From Streptosporangiaceae bacterium (GTDB lineage: Bacteria; Actinomycetota; Actinomycetes; Streptosporangiales; Streptosporangiaceae): a stretch of DNA of 8,548 nt. Both the position numbers and the translations under genes were made by a program. The stretch is taken from positions 1-8,548 of the forward strand of contig JASIBJ010000689.1 in the NCBI GenBank assembly GCA_030045215.1, read 5' to 3'. Within the stretch, counting starts at the first letter, position 1; each line of letters starts with the position of its first letter. Under the pieces are notes generated by a model. The model was not told the origin of the DNA. It did not search any database and worked only from the letters and a program-made list of their open reading frames with translations. Shown here one piece after another: positions 1 through 5,827 of this stretch.

Positions 1-165
1 CGGGCCGGACTCCAGCCCCGGCCGGTTCAGGTGGCCGGTTGCCTCGGGCGATGCCCGCAGGTCGTCGGCGGGGATCGCCTCGGCCGGGTCCTGGGGGTCG
101 TCCCCCGGACTGGTCCTGCGGGGATTCCGGGGGGCGCCACCCGGGCTGACACCGCTTGCCGACAT
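1..165 (-). CDS. Partial unknown protein, N-terminal 55 residues only, cut by left window edge
   Basis: An open minus-strand frame begins at an ATG at 165 and stays open for 55 codons to the window edge. An in-frame TAG lies four codons upstream, so this ATG is the first possible start. About 48 of 55 third codon positions are G or C, which fits real coding sequence here. The visible residues start MSASGVSPGG and form a Pro/Gly/Asp-rich, low-complexity stretch with no hydrophobic segment, so it looks like a disordered N-terminal tail in front of an unseen domain. It lies 29 nt downstream of the CNNM gene on the same strand, so the two may be co-transcribed. There is no good Shine-Dalgarno sequence close to the ATG, but a TAGACT hexamer sits 6 nt upstream, compatible with a leaderless transcript. 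The function cannot be named. Confidence 0.6.
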   Translation of the reverse strand, partial: MSASGVSPGGAPRNPRRTSPGDDPQDPAEAIPADDLRASPEATGHLNRPGLESGP

Positions 166-177
166 AACCGCAGTCTA
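166..177 (-). promoter_or_regulatory. Candidate -10 element placing a leaderless start at 165
   Basis: On the minus strand TAGACT (matching TAnnnT) occupies 177 to 172 and the ATG at 165 follows after 6 nt, the spacing at which transcription would begin at the start codon itself. Leaderless genes are common in actinobacteria. No convincing -35 hexamer is visible, and the only SD-like stretch is about 20 nt away. This is an inference from spacing. Confidence 0.3.
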
Positions 178-193
178 ATGGGCTGACCTGCGG
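168..193 (-). repeat. Inverted repeat (hairpin) between CNNM gene and the next ORF
   Basis: Arms CCGCAG (168-173) and CTGCGG (188-193) are exact inverse complements. Two more base pairs are possible inside if one C is bulged. The structure sits directly after the CNNM stop codon and ends 2 nt before the next ATG, with no T-tract. It could be a weak terminator, an attenuator or an occluding hairpin. It overlaps the candidate -10 hexamer. Confidence 0.4.
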
Positions 194-194
194 G

Positions 195-1508
195 CTAGCC
201 GGGTGCGCCGGCCGCGTCGCCGCCTTCGGCGGCGGGCTTGGACGGGCTGACCCGCAGCCGGGATATCCGCCGGCCGTCCAGCTGCGTGACCGTCAGCCGC
301 CGACCTCCCACCTCGGCTGACTCGCCGTCCGCGGGCAGGTGTCCGAGCGCGGCCAGCAGGTACCCGGCCACGGTCTCGTACGGACCCTCGGGCAGTTCGA
401 GCCCGGTCTGCTCGGCGAACTCGTCCAGGTTGAGCAGCCCGTCGACCTCCAGTTCGCCGCCGTGCAGTTGTCGCGGGTGGGTGGCCTCTTCGTCGTATTC
501 ATCCTGGATGTCGCCGATGAGTTCCTCGACCAGGTCTTCGAGCGTGACGATGCCCGCCGTTCCGCCGTATTCGTCCACGACGATGGCCAGGTGCGCCCGG
601 TCTTTCCGCATTTCCGACAGGGCGGACAGGACCATCTTGCTGATCGGCAGAAACTTCACCGGCCTGCAGACGTCGCCGACCCGGCGGCTGGCCGTCTCGG
701 CCCGGTTGTCCAGCAGATCGCGCGCGTGCACGAAGCCGATCACGTCGTCGTAGGACTCCTGATACACGGGGAACCTGGAGTACCTCGCCTGCTCCACGGT
801 CGCGGCCGCTTCCTTGATCGGCATGGCCGCGGGCAGGAATTCGACCTCCGTGCGCGGCACCAGCACCTCGCGGACCTGCCGCTTACCGGCATCAAAGACC
901 TCACCCACGATGTGCCTCTCGTCGGCGCTCAGCGCCTGATGTCCGGCGACCAGATCTCGCAGCTCCTCGTCGGTCATTACCCCGCGAGCCGCGGCCGGAT
1001 CGCCGCCAAGCAGGCGGACGACCATGTTCGTGCACTTGGAGAGCAGCCACACGAGCGGCCTGGCCAGCGTGGCGACGCGGTCCACGACCGGGCCGGCGAC
1101 CAGCGCCACTCGCTCGGCCCGCTGCAGTGCCAGCCGCTTCGGCGCCAGCTCACCGAACACGAGGGTGAACAGCGAGATGATCAGCGTCACCACGACGATC
1201 GACAGCGGGGTGGCGACATCGCCCGACAGCCCGAGGTGGTGGAGCTGGTTGGAGAGCTTGTCAGCCAGCAGCGCAGCACCGAAGGCGCCGGACAACAGCG
1301 TCGCCAGCGTCACCCCGATCTGGACGGAGGACAGGAACCGGTTCGGGTCCTGCGCCAGCCTGGCCGTGCGCTGGCCGCGTCGGCCGCGCCTGCCGAGCGA
1401 GCGGACCTGCGTCTCGCGCAGCGACACCAGGGCCATCTCAGCGGCGGCGAAGAATCCGCCAATACCGATCACGGCAAGGACGAGCAGAATACTCCAGCCG
1501 ACGTTCAC
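195..1508 (-). CDS. CNNM/CorC (HlyC/CorC) family membrane protein with DUF21, CBS pair and CorC_HlyC domain
   Basis: This is a complete 437-residue protein of the family often annotated as hemolysin or magnesium/cobalt efflux CorC. Members sit in the cytoplasmic membrane and are linked to Mg2+ or other divalent cation transport. The DUF21 membrane domain spans about residues 1-180, with hydrophobic segments near 5-25, 62-83, 101-122 and 134-160. It carries the family motif GELAPKRLA at 119-127, and TDEELRDLV follows at 179-187. Two CBS domains cover about 215-272 (VPRTEVEFLPA, RFPVYQESYDDVIGFVHARDLL) and 283-338 (VVDEYGGTAGIVTLEDLVEELIGDI). A CorC_HlyC domain covers about 352-424, followed by a short Ala/Gly tail. 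The length is normal. The start is a GTG preceded by GAGGTCAGG; no better in-frame start lies upstream. The name hemolysin is historical, and haemolytic activity should not be inferred. The transported ion is not shown by the sequence. Confidence 0.93.
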   Translation of the reverse strand: MNVGWSILLVLAVIGIGGFFAAAEMALVSLRETQVRSLGRRGRRGQRTARLAQDPNRFLSSVQIGVTLATLLSGAFGAALLADKLSNQLHHLGLSGDVATPLSIVVVTLIISLFTLVFGELAPKRLALQRAERVALVAGPVVDRVATLARPLVWLLSKCTNMVVRLLGGDPAAARGVMTDEELRDLVAGHQALSADERHIVGEVFDAGKRQVREVLVPRTEVEFLPAAMPIKEAAATVEQARYSRFPVYQESYDDVIGFVHARDLLDNRAETASRRVGDVCRPVKFLPISKMVLSALSEMRKDRAHLAIVVDEYGGTAGIVTLEDLVEELIGDIQDEYDEEATHPRQLHGGELEVDGLLNLDEFAEQTGLELPEGPYETVAGYLLAALGHLPADGESAEVGGRRLTVTQLDGRRISRLRVSPSKPAAEGGDAAGAPG

Positions 1509-1599
1509 GTCCGGATACCTGACCTCGTCATTCGGCGTGCGCGGAGCGCCGTCGCACCTCGTGAGCCCGGCCGCGGCCGCGCCGAAGCCGCGCGGTAAT

Positions 1600-1617
1600 T
1601 TGCAATAGTCTAAGCAA
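1600..1617. repeat. Imperfect 18-bp dyad, possible operator
   Basis: The sequence TTGCAATAGTCTAAGCAA has outer arms TTGC and GCAA and an inner TAG-T-CTA core, offset by one base. It covers the candidate CNNM -10 hexamer and stands out as AT-rich in GC-rich surroundings. That geometry would suit a repressor site, but no regulator is identified. Confidence 0.25.
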
Positions 1618-1722
1618 TGTGCCCACGCGGGTGAGCCGTACTCGCACCTCCGTGGCTGCCTACGTTCCTCACTTGTGCCGGCCCAGGGTGTGCCGTGCCA
1701 CTTAATACCGTTCTAAGCTACG

Positions 1723-1728
1723 TATACC
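1723..1728 (+). promoter_or_regulatory. Weak candidate -10 element for the M20 gene
   Basis: TATACC lies about 55 nt upstream of the GTG start, in the AT-rich island. The hexamer 17 nt further up (ACTTAA) is a poor -35. TAAGCT at 1714-1719 is an alternative. The call rests on composition and position only. Confidence 0.2.
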
Positions 1729-1767
1729 TACACTCCCGGCAAACGGGACGAATGTCGGTCACGAAGC

Positions 1768-1774
1768 GAAGGAA
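1768..1774 (+). promoter_or_regulatory. Shine-Dalgarno of the M20 gene
   Basis: GAAGGAA lies 9 nt upstream of the GTG at 1784. It supports that GTG as the start codon and a 399-residue product. Confidence 0.6.
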
Positions 1775-1783
1775 CGGTGAGCG

Positions 1784-2983
1784 GTGGGCACGATCCATGA
1801 TGACGCCAAGTCGATCTCCGCTGAGCTGAGCGCGCTGCGCAGGTCCATCCACAAAGAGCCGGAGATCGGCCTGGACCTGCCGCTCACTCAGCGCAAGGTC
1901 CTGGACGCGCTGGACGGGCTGCCGCTCAAGATCAGCACCGGCACACAGCTCACGTCTGTGACCGCCGTGCTGCGCGGCGCCAAGCCGGGCAAGACCGTCC
2001 TGCTGCGCGGCGACATGGACGCATTGCCCGTCACCGAGCGGACCGGCCTTGACTACGCGTCGCGGATCGATGGCGCCATGCACGCCTGCGGCCATGACCT
2101 GCACACGACGATGCTGGTCGGCGCGGCCCGCCTGCTTTGCGCCCGGCAGGCCGACCTGGCCGGAAACGTCATCTTCATGTTCCAGCCGGGCGAGGAGGGC
2201 CCGGGCGGCGGCCGGATCATGGTCGAGGAGGGCGTCCTCGATGTGGCGGGCGAGCGGCCTGTCGCGGCGTACGCGCTGCATGTCGCGTCGGGCCTGCTGC
2301 CGTTCGGCCGGTACGCCAGCCGGCCGGGGACGATGATGGCCGCCGCCGACACCCTGCACGTCACCGTCCACGGCCGCGGCGGCCATGGTTCGCAGCCGCA
2401 CCGGGCCGCCGACCCAATCCCGGCCGCGTGCGAGATCGTGCTGGCACTGCAGACGATGGTGACCAGGCAATTCGACGTGTTCGACCCGGTTGTGATCACA
2501 GTCGGCACGTTCCACGCGGGCACCACCGACAACGTCATCGGCGACGGTGCGCACTTCATCGCCACCGTCAGGTCCTTCTCCCGCGAGGCGAGGGCGGCGG
2601 TGCAGGAGGCGGCCCCAAAGTTGGCCCGCGATATCGCGGCGGCCCATGGCCTCACGGCGACCGCCGAGTTCCGCGACGGCTACCCCGTGACCGTGAACGA
2701 CGCGGCCGAAGTGGACTTCGCCGCAGGCACGATCTCCGACGTCTTCGGCGACGGGCGCCATATCGCGGCTCCCAACCCGCTGACCGGCTCTGAGGACTTC
2801 TCCTACGTGCTTGAGCAGGTACCCGGCGCGTTCGTGATGCTGGGCGCGTGCCCGACGGACACCGATCCGGAGACCGCGCCGTTCAATCACTCGGCCGAGG
2901 CGGTTTTCGACGACGCAGTGCTGGCCGACGGCACCGCCCTGTACACCGAACTAGCGCTCCGCCGCCTCGCCCAAGCCAGCTAA
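1784..2983 (+). CDS. M20D family metallo-amidohydrolase (N-acyl amino acid / hippurate hydrolase-like)
   Basis: This 399-residue cytoplasmic hydrolase has no signal peptide or membrane segment. The family uses two metal ions to cleave amide bonds of N-acyl or N-aroyl amino acids; related enzymes act on hippurate, indole-acetyl amino acids or aminobenzoyl-glutamate. Visible motifs in order are RRSIHKEPEIG (19-29), RGDMDALPV (75-83), HACGHD (100-105, ligands Cys102 and His104), FQPGEEGPGGG (133-143, catalytic Glu137 and ligand Glu138) and ALHV (His166). The dimerisation-domain signature GRGGHGSQPH follows, then GSEDFSYVLEQVPG and a C-terminal PFNHSAE with the last metal ligand, His369. All expected ligands of the M20D group are present and the length is normal. 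The gene stands alone, divergent from the CNNM gene and convergent with malate dehydrogenase. The exact substrate cannot be read from the sequence. Confidence 0.9.
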   Translation: MGTIHDDAKSISAELSALRRSIHKEPEIGLDLPLTQRKVLDALDGLPLKISTGTQLTSVTAVLRGAKPGKTVLLRGDMDALPVTERTGLDYASRIDGAMHACGHDLHTTMLVGAARLLCARQADLAGNVIFMFQPGEEGPGGGRIMVEEGVLDVAGERPVAAYALHVASGLLPFGRYASRPGTMMAAADTLHVTVHGRGGHGSQPHRAADPIPAACEIVLALQTMVTRQFDVFDPVVITVGTFHAGTTDNVIGDGAHFIATVRSFSREARAAVQEAAPKLARDIAAAHGLTATAEFRDGYPVTVNDAAEVDFAAGTISDVFGDGRHIAAPNPLTGSEDFSYVLEQVPGAFVMLGACPTDTDPETAPFNHSAEAVFDDAVLADGTALYTELALRRLAQAS

Positions 2984-2994
2984 CGGCTCCCATG

Positions 2995-3026
2995 CGCCGC
3001 GCCCGGCCGGGCCAGCGCTCCCGGCG
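2995..3026. terminator. GC-rich inverted repeat between convergent M20 and mdh genes
   Basis: The 44-nt gap between the two stop codons contains CGCCG (2995-2999) opposite CGGCG (3022-3026). Inside lies the perfect 12-bp palindrome GCCCGGCCGGGC (3001-3012). The convergent position suits a bidirectional terminator. There is no T-tract on either side, so it is not a textbook intrinsic terminator. Confidence 0.4.
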
Positions 3027-3027
3027 G

Positions 3028-3984
3028 TTACAGGCTCGCGACGTCGGCTTGCTTGGCCCGGACAGCCTCCGCGGCAGCGCGCAGGCCTTCGAGCTCGGAC
3101 GCGGTCAGGTCCCGCTGGACGACCCCGCGTACGCCGGTAGCGCCGATCTCAGCCTCCACGCCCAGGTACACGCCGGAGATACCGTACTCCCCGTCCACCC
3201 AGGTGCAGACCGGCATGATCGCGCCGGAGTCCTCGGCTACCGCCCGTGCCATCCGGGCCGCGGCGGCCGATGGGGCGTAATAGGCAGACCCGGTCTTCAG
3301 CAGGGCGACGATCTCGCCGCCGCCGTTGCGGGTGCGCTCGACGAGCTGCCCGATCTCGTCCGCCGACAGCACGTTGGACAGGGGCTTGCCGTCTACCGTG
3401 CAGGCCGACGGCACCGGCACCATCGTGTCGCCGTGCGAGCCCAGGGTGAGCGTCCGGACCGAATGAACTGGCACGCCGAGCCGCTCGGCCACGAAGTTCG
3501 TGAACCTGGCCGTGTCGAGCATGCCGGCCTGACCCATGACCCGGTGCGACGGAAAGCCGGAGATCTTGGCGGTCAGCGCGGTCATCTCATCAAGCGGGTT
3601 GGAGACCACGATGAGGACCGCCTCGGGGGCGTGCTTGACGACTTGCTCGGCCACGCTTCGGACGATCTTGGCGTTGACGCCGATCAGGTCCATCCGGCTC
3701 ATCCCTGGCTTGCGCGGGAGACCCGCCGTGATGATCACGATCCCGGAGCCCGCGATCACCTCGTAGCCCTCGCCGTCGGCGCCGGTCGTCTGGCCGGTGA
3801 CCTTGGTCTCGAAGCCCTCGACCGGGCGTGACTGGCTCAGGTCCAGCGCCAGACCCTCCGGCTTGCCCTCCACGATGTCGGTCAGCACTACCTCGTCGAA
3901 GATGTCGTACTCGGCGAGCCGCTGGGCCGTGGTCGAGCCGTAGAAGCCCGCCCCGACGACCGTAATCTTCCCTGTCCGGGACAT
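3028..3984 (-). CDS. mdh: Malate dehydrogenase, NAD-dependent, LDH-like type
   Basis: The enzyme interconverts malate and oxaloacetate with NAD(H) in the cytoplasm, closing the TCA cycle. The product is 318 residues. The Rossmann motif is GAGFYGS (11-17), and Asp36 after strand two favours NAD over NADP. LPRKPGMSR (89-97) carries the substrate-binding arginines Arg91 and Arg97; an Arg at the first position points to malate rather than lactate. NPLD follows at 129-132, DTARF at 157-161 (Asp157, Arg160), and the catalytic His184 in GSHGDTMVP. KTGSAYYAPSAA and the C-terminal helix are intact. An in-frame ATG at 4038 would extend it and overlap icd by 11 nt, but the ATG at 3984 has a strong AAGGAG 9 nt upstream and fits the family N-terminus. 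It is the last gene of the TCA cluster, 43 nt after icd. It belongs to the LDH-like clade, unlike the cytosolic-like enzyme of Streptomyces and Mycobacterium. Confidence 0.94.
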   Translation of the reverse strand: MSRTGKITVVGAGFYGSTTAQRLAEYDIFDEVVLTDIVEGKPEGLALDLSQSRPVEGFETKVTGQTTGADGEGYEVIAGSGIVIITAGLPRKPGMSRMDLIGVNAKIVRSVAEQVVKHAPEAVLIVVSNPLDEMTALTAKISGFPSHRVMGQAGMLDTARFTNFVAERLGVPVHSVRTLTLGSHGDTMVPVPSACTVDGKPLSNVLSADEIGQLVERTRNGGGEIVALLKTGSAYYAPSAAAARMARAVAEDSGAIMPVCTWVDGEYGISGVYLGVEAEIGATGVRGVVQRDLTASELEGLRAAAEAVRAKQADVASL

Positions 3985-3993
3985 TCGCTCGAT

Positions 3994-3999
3994 CTCCTT
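3994..3999 (-). promoter_or_regulatory. Shine-Dalgarno deciding the mdh start
   Basis: On the minus strand AAGGAG, within GGAGAAGGAGAT, lies 9 nt before the ATG at 3984. This argues against the upstream ATG at 4038, which would sit inside the 3' end of icd. Confidence 0.7.
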
Positions 4000-4027
4000 C
4001 TCCGGCTTATCGGTTGTGTCGGATGGA

Positions 4028-5251
4028 TTAGGCCGCATCCACGGCCGCGCGCAGATTCTCGGCGAGCGCAGCCAAGAACTCCTCCGTGGTCAGGAACGGG
4101 GTGTCCTCGCCAACCAGGAGGGCCAGGTCCTTGGTCATCTTGCCGCTCTCGACGGTTTCGATACAGACCCGCTCCAGCGTCTCTGCGAACCGCGTGACCT
4201 CGGGGGTGCCGTCGAGCTTGCCGCGGTGCGACAATCCCCTGCTCCACGCGAAGATCGAGGCGATGGGGTTGGTGGACGTTGCCTTGCCCTGCTGGTGCTG
4301 CCGGTAGTGGCGGGTGACGGTGCCGTGCGCGGCCTCCGCCTCGACGGTCTTGCCGTCGGGCGTCATGAGCACGCTCGTCATGAGGCCGAGCGAGCCGAAG
4401 CCCTGGGCGACGATGTCGGACTCCACATCGCCGTCGTAGTTCTTGCAGGCCCAGACGATGCCGCCGTTGCCCTTGATCACCTGAGCAACCATGTCGTCAA
4501 TGAGCCGGTGCTCGTACCAGATCCCGGTGGCCTCGAACTCGGCCTTGAACTCGGCCTCGAAGACCTCGGCGAAGATGTCCTTGAACCGCCCGTCGTAGGC
4601 CTTGAGGATCGTGTTCTTCGTGGACAGGTAGAGCGGAAGCTTACGGTCCAGCGTGAACCGCATGCTGGCGCGGGCGAAGTCCCTGATCGAGTCGTCGAAG
4701 TTGTACATGCCCATGGCCACGCCGCCGCCTGTGAACTTCGCCACGTCGAACTCGATCGGCTCGACGTCGGGCGAGTCCGGCAGGAATGAGATCCGGACTG
4801 CACCAGGCCCGGAAACGACGAAGTCCGTCGCCCGGTACTGATCACCGTGGGCGTGCCTGCCGATCACGATCGGCTGGGTCCATCCGGGCACGAACCTGGG
4901 GATGCTGGCGACGACGATGGGCTCGCGGAAGATGACGCCACCGAGAATGTTCCTGATGGTGCCATTCGGCGACCGCCACATCTTCTTCAGCCCGAACTCC
5001 GCGACCCTGGCCTCGTCTGGGGTGATCGTGGCGCATTTGACACCCACACCGTGCCGCTTGATCGCGTTCGCGGCATCGATCGTGACCTGGTCGTCGGTGG
5101 CGTCACGATTCTGGATCGACAGGTCGTAATACTCGAGGTCGATGTCAAGGTAGGGCAGGATCAGCTGGTCCTTGATGAACCGCCAGATGATGCGCGTCAT
5201 CTCGTCGCCGTCAAGCTCCACGACGGGATTTGTCACCTTAATCTTTGCCAT
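4028..5251 (-). CDS. icd: Isocitrate dehydrogenase, NADP-dependent, homodimeric (Icd1/eukaryote-like type)
   Basis: The enzyme oxidatively decarboxylates isocitrate to 2-oxoglutarate, making NADPH, in the cytoplasm. The 407-residue length is typical of the Icd1 of Mycobacterium and the eukaryotic NADP-IDH group, not the E. coli-type Icd. Up to residue 143 it aligns without gaps to human IDH1 numbering. Visible features are [11 protein letters not shown] (13-23), the substrate loop SPNGTIRN (94-101, Ser94 and Asn96), Arg100, Arg109, and [13 protein letters not shown] (131-143, with Arg132 and Tyr139). Further on are [14 protein letters not shown] with the catalytic Lys, NYDGDVESD with metal-binding aspartates, and [10 protein letters not shown] with the NADP-phosphate-binding residues. 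The frame is open upstream to 5350, but ATG 5251 (MAKIKVTNP) matches the conserved N-terminus. Its SD-like GAAGGGAA is rather distant. It lies 111 nt after the DUF3017 gene and 43 nt before mdh. Confidence 0.95.
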   Translation of the reverse strand: MAKIKVTNPVVELDGDEMTRIIWRFIKDQLILPYLDIDLEYYDLSIQNRDATDDQVTIDAANAIKRHGVGVKCATITPDEARVAEFGLKKMWRSPNGTIRNILGGVIFREPIVVASIPRFVPGWTQPIVIGRHAHGDQYRATDFVVSGPGAVRISFLPDSPDVEPIEFDVAKFTGGGVAMGMYNFDDSIRDFARASMRFTLDRKLPLYLSTKNTILKAYDGRFKDIFAEVFEAEFKAEFEATGIWYEHRLIDDMVAQVIKGNGGIVWACKNYDGDVESDIVAQGFGSLGLMTSVLMTPDGKTVEAEAAHGTVTRHYRQHQQGKATSTNPIASIFAWSRGLSHRGKLDGTPEVTRFAETLERVCIETVESGKMTKDLALLVGEDTPFLTTEEFLAALAENLRAAVDAA

Positions 5252-5301
5252 TGCCGCTTGGGTTCCCTTCATCGCCGGCGCCCTTGCCTTGGCGAGTCCT
5301 G

Positions 5302-5323
5302 ACCGGGCACTCACACGCCCGGT
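5302..5323 (-). repeat. Perfect 7-bp stem-loop in the DUF3017-icd intercistronic region
   Basis: On the minus strand ACCGGGC pairs with GCCCGGT around the 8-nt loop GTGTGAGT. The 111-nt gap is the longest within the cluster. There is no T-tract behind the stem, so an mRNA-stabilising or processing hairpin, or a partial attenuator, is more likely than a full terminator. It lies about 50 nt upstream of the icd start. Confidence 0.5.
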
Positions 5324-5362
5324 TGTCCGTAAATCTGCCGACCGCACCATCGGGCCAGCACG

Positions 5363-5827
5363 TCAGCCCGGGACCTTGACGATTAGCCCCGCTATGAGCA
5401 AGCCAGCGCCCAGCGCGGTCAGCGCTGCGACGTCGAGCAGCCGCCGGCGAGATCCAAGCAAGCCGATCCTGCCTTCCGGCAGCAGCAGCCGTGCCAGGGA
5501 TCCCGCGAGCAGCGCACCCGCCATCACCAACGTACCGCCCCTGACGTCCTGCGCACCGCCACGCATTACGCCCAGGCCGGCCAAAATGCCGGTCAGCACG
5601 ACCGCGTAGGGAAGTTGCGCCAGCCGCCTCGCCCCGGTGCGGCTCTTCGCCGCAATCGCGGTAGCCGACCGGGCGGTGGCGGGCGGGGCGGCGGGCGGCG
5701 GTGCGCCCGTCTCGTTCCCGGTCGATTGGCTGTCGGCGGCGTCGGCTCTCTCGGGTGGAGCCGCGACGCTGGCCTGCTGCTCGCGCTCGCGCTTCAGCTT
5801 GGCTACTCCCCTGGCCGAGTGCTTCAC
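5363..5827 (-). CDS. DUF3017-family small membrane protein
   Basis: This is a 154-residue protein of unknown function. Residues 1-70 are charged, then Pro/Ala-rich, and look disordered and cytoplasmic. Three hydrophobic segments follow at about 72-88, 97-117 and 130-151, separated by short loops with RLLLPEGRIGLL (113-124) and SRRRLLDV (126-133). This layout (PY..VL.G...G, then LLLPE.R.GLL..R.R.LDV) matches the actinobacterial DUF3017 family, which in Streptomyces lies beside folD and near mdh. The GTG start at 5827 overlaps the citrate synthase TGA by 4 nt (GTGA), indicating translational coupling; no separate SD is evident. Being between citrate synthase and icd implies co-expression with the TCA cycle, but the family has no known biochemical role. 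Family assignment rests on pattern and genomic context, not on a search. Confidence 0.8.
   Translation of the reverse strand: MKHSARGVAKLKREREQQASVAAPPERADAADSQSTGNETGAPPPAAPPATARSATAIAAKSRTGARRLAQLPYAVVLTGILAGLGVMRGGAQDVRGGTLVMAGALLAGSLARLLLPEGRIGLLGSRRRLLDVAALTALGAGLLIAGLIVKVPG

Larger units (their letters stand above)
1509..1783. promoter_or_regulatory. Divergent intergenic region between CNNM and M20 genes
   Basis: These 275 bases separate two divergent genes and must hold both promoters. There are two AT-richer islands, about 1595-1620 and 1701-1731. Island one contains TAGACT on the minus strand (1612 to 1607), a possible -10 for the CNNM gene, and an imperfect dyad at 1600-1617. Island two contains TAAGCT (1714-1719) and TATACC (1723-1728), possible -10 elements for the M20 gene. 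No clear -35 boxes were found, and no coding frame with convincing features. Confidence 0.4.

Noticed and set aside
195..1508. Reading the CNNM/CorC protein as a haemolysin virulence factor
   Set aside because: The name comes from an old annotation of the family. The domain set points to a cation-transport-related membrane protein.
339..1598. Long plus-strand open frame of 419 codons opposite the CNNM gene
   Set aside because: It is antisense to a complete domain-rich protein, has no recognisable domain and shows His/Arg/Gly-rich composition typical of a GC-rich shadow frame.
1718..2890. 390-codon minus-strand frame opposite the M20 gene
   Set aside because: It is a shadow of the amidohydrolase, with low-complexity Arg/His/Gly content and no motifs.
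2848..3831. 327-codon plus-strand frame spanning the end of M20 and most of mdh
   Set aside because: It crosses two real genes and a likely terminator and has no domain signal.
3985..4038. Longer N-terminus for malate dehydrogenase starting at 4038
   Set aside because: It would overlap icd, lies upstream of a strong Shine-Dalgarno, and adds 18 residues not expected for the family.
4973..4975. Arg at position 93 of isocitrate dehydrogenase where human IDH1 has Lys, next to Ser94
   Set aside because: This position varies between bacterial members of the family, so the change is not notable.
5252..5350. 33-residue extension of isocitrate dehydrogenase
   Set aside because: [20 protein letters not shown] matches the usual start of the family. 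The extension contains the intercistronic hairpin sequence.
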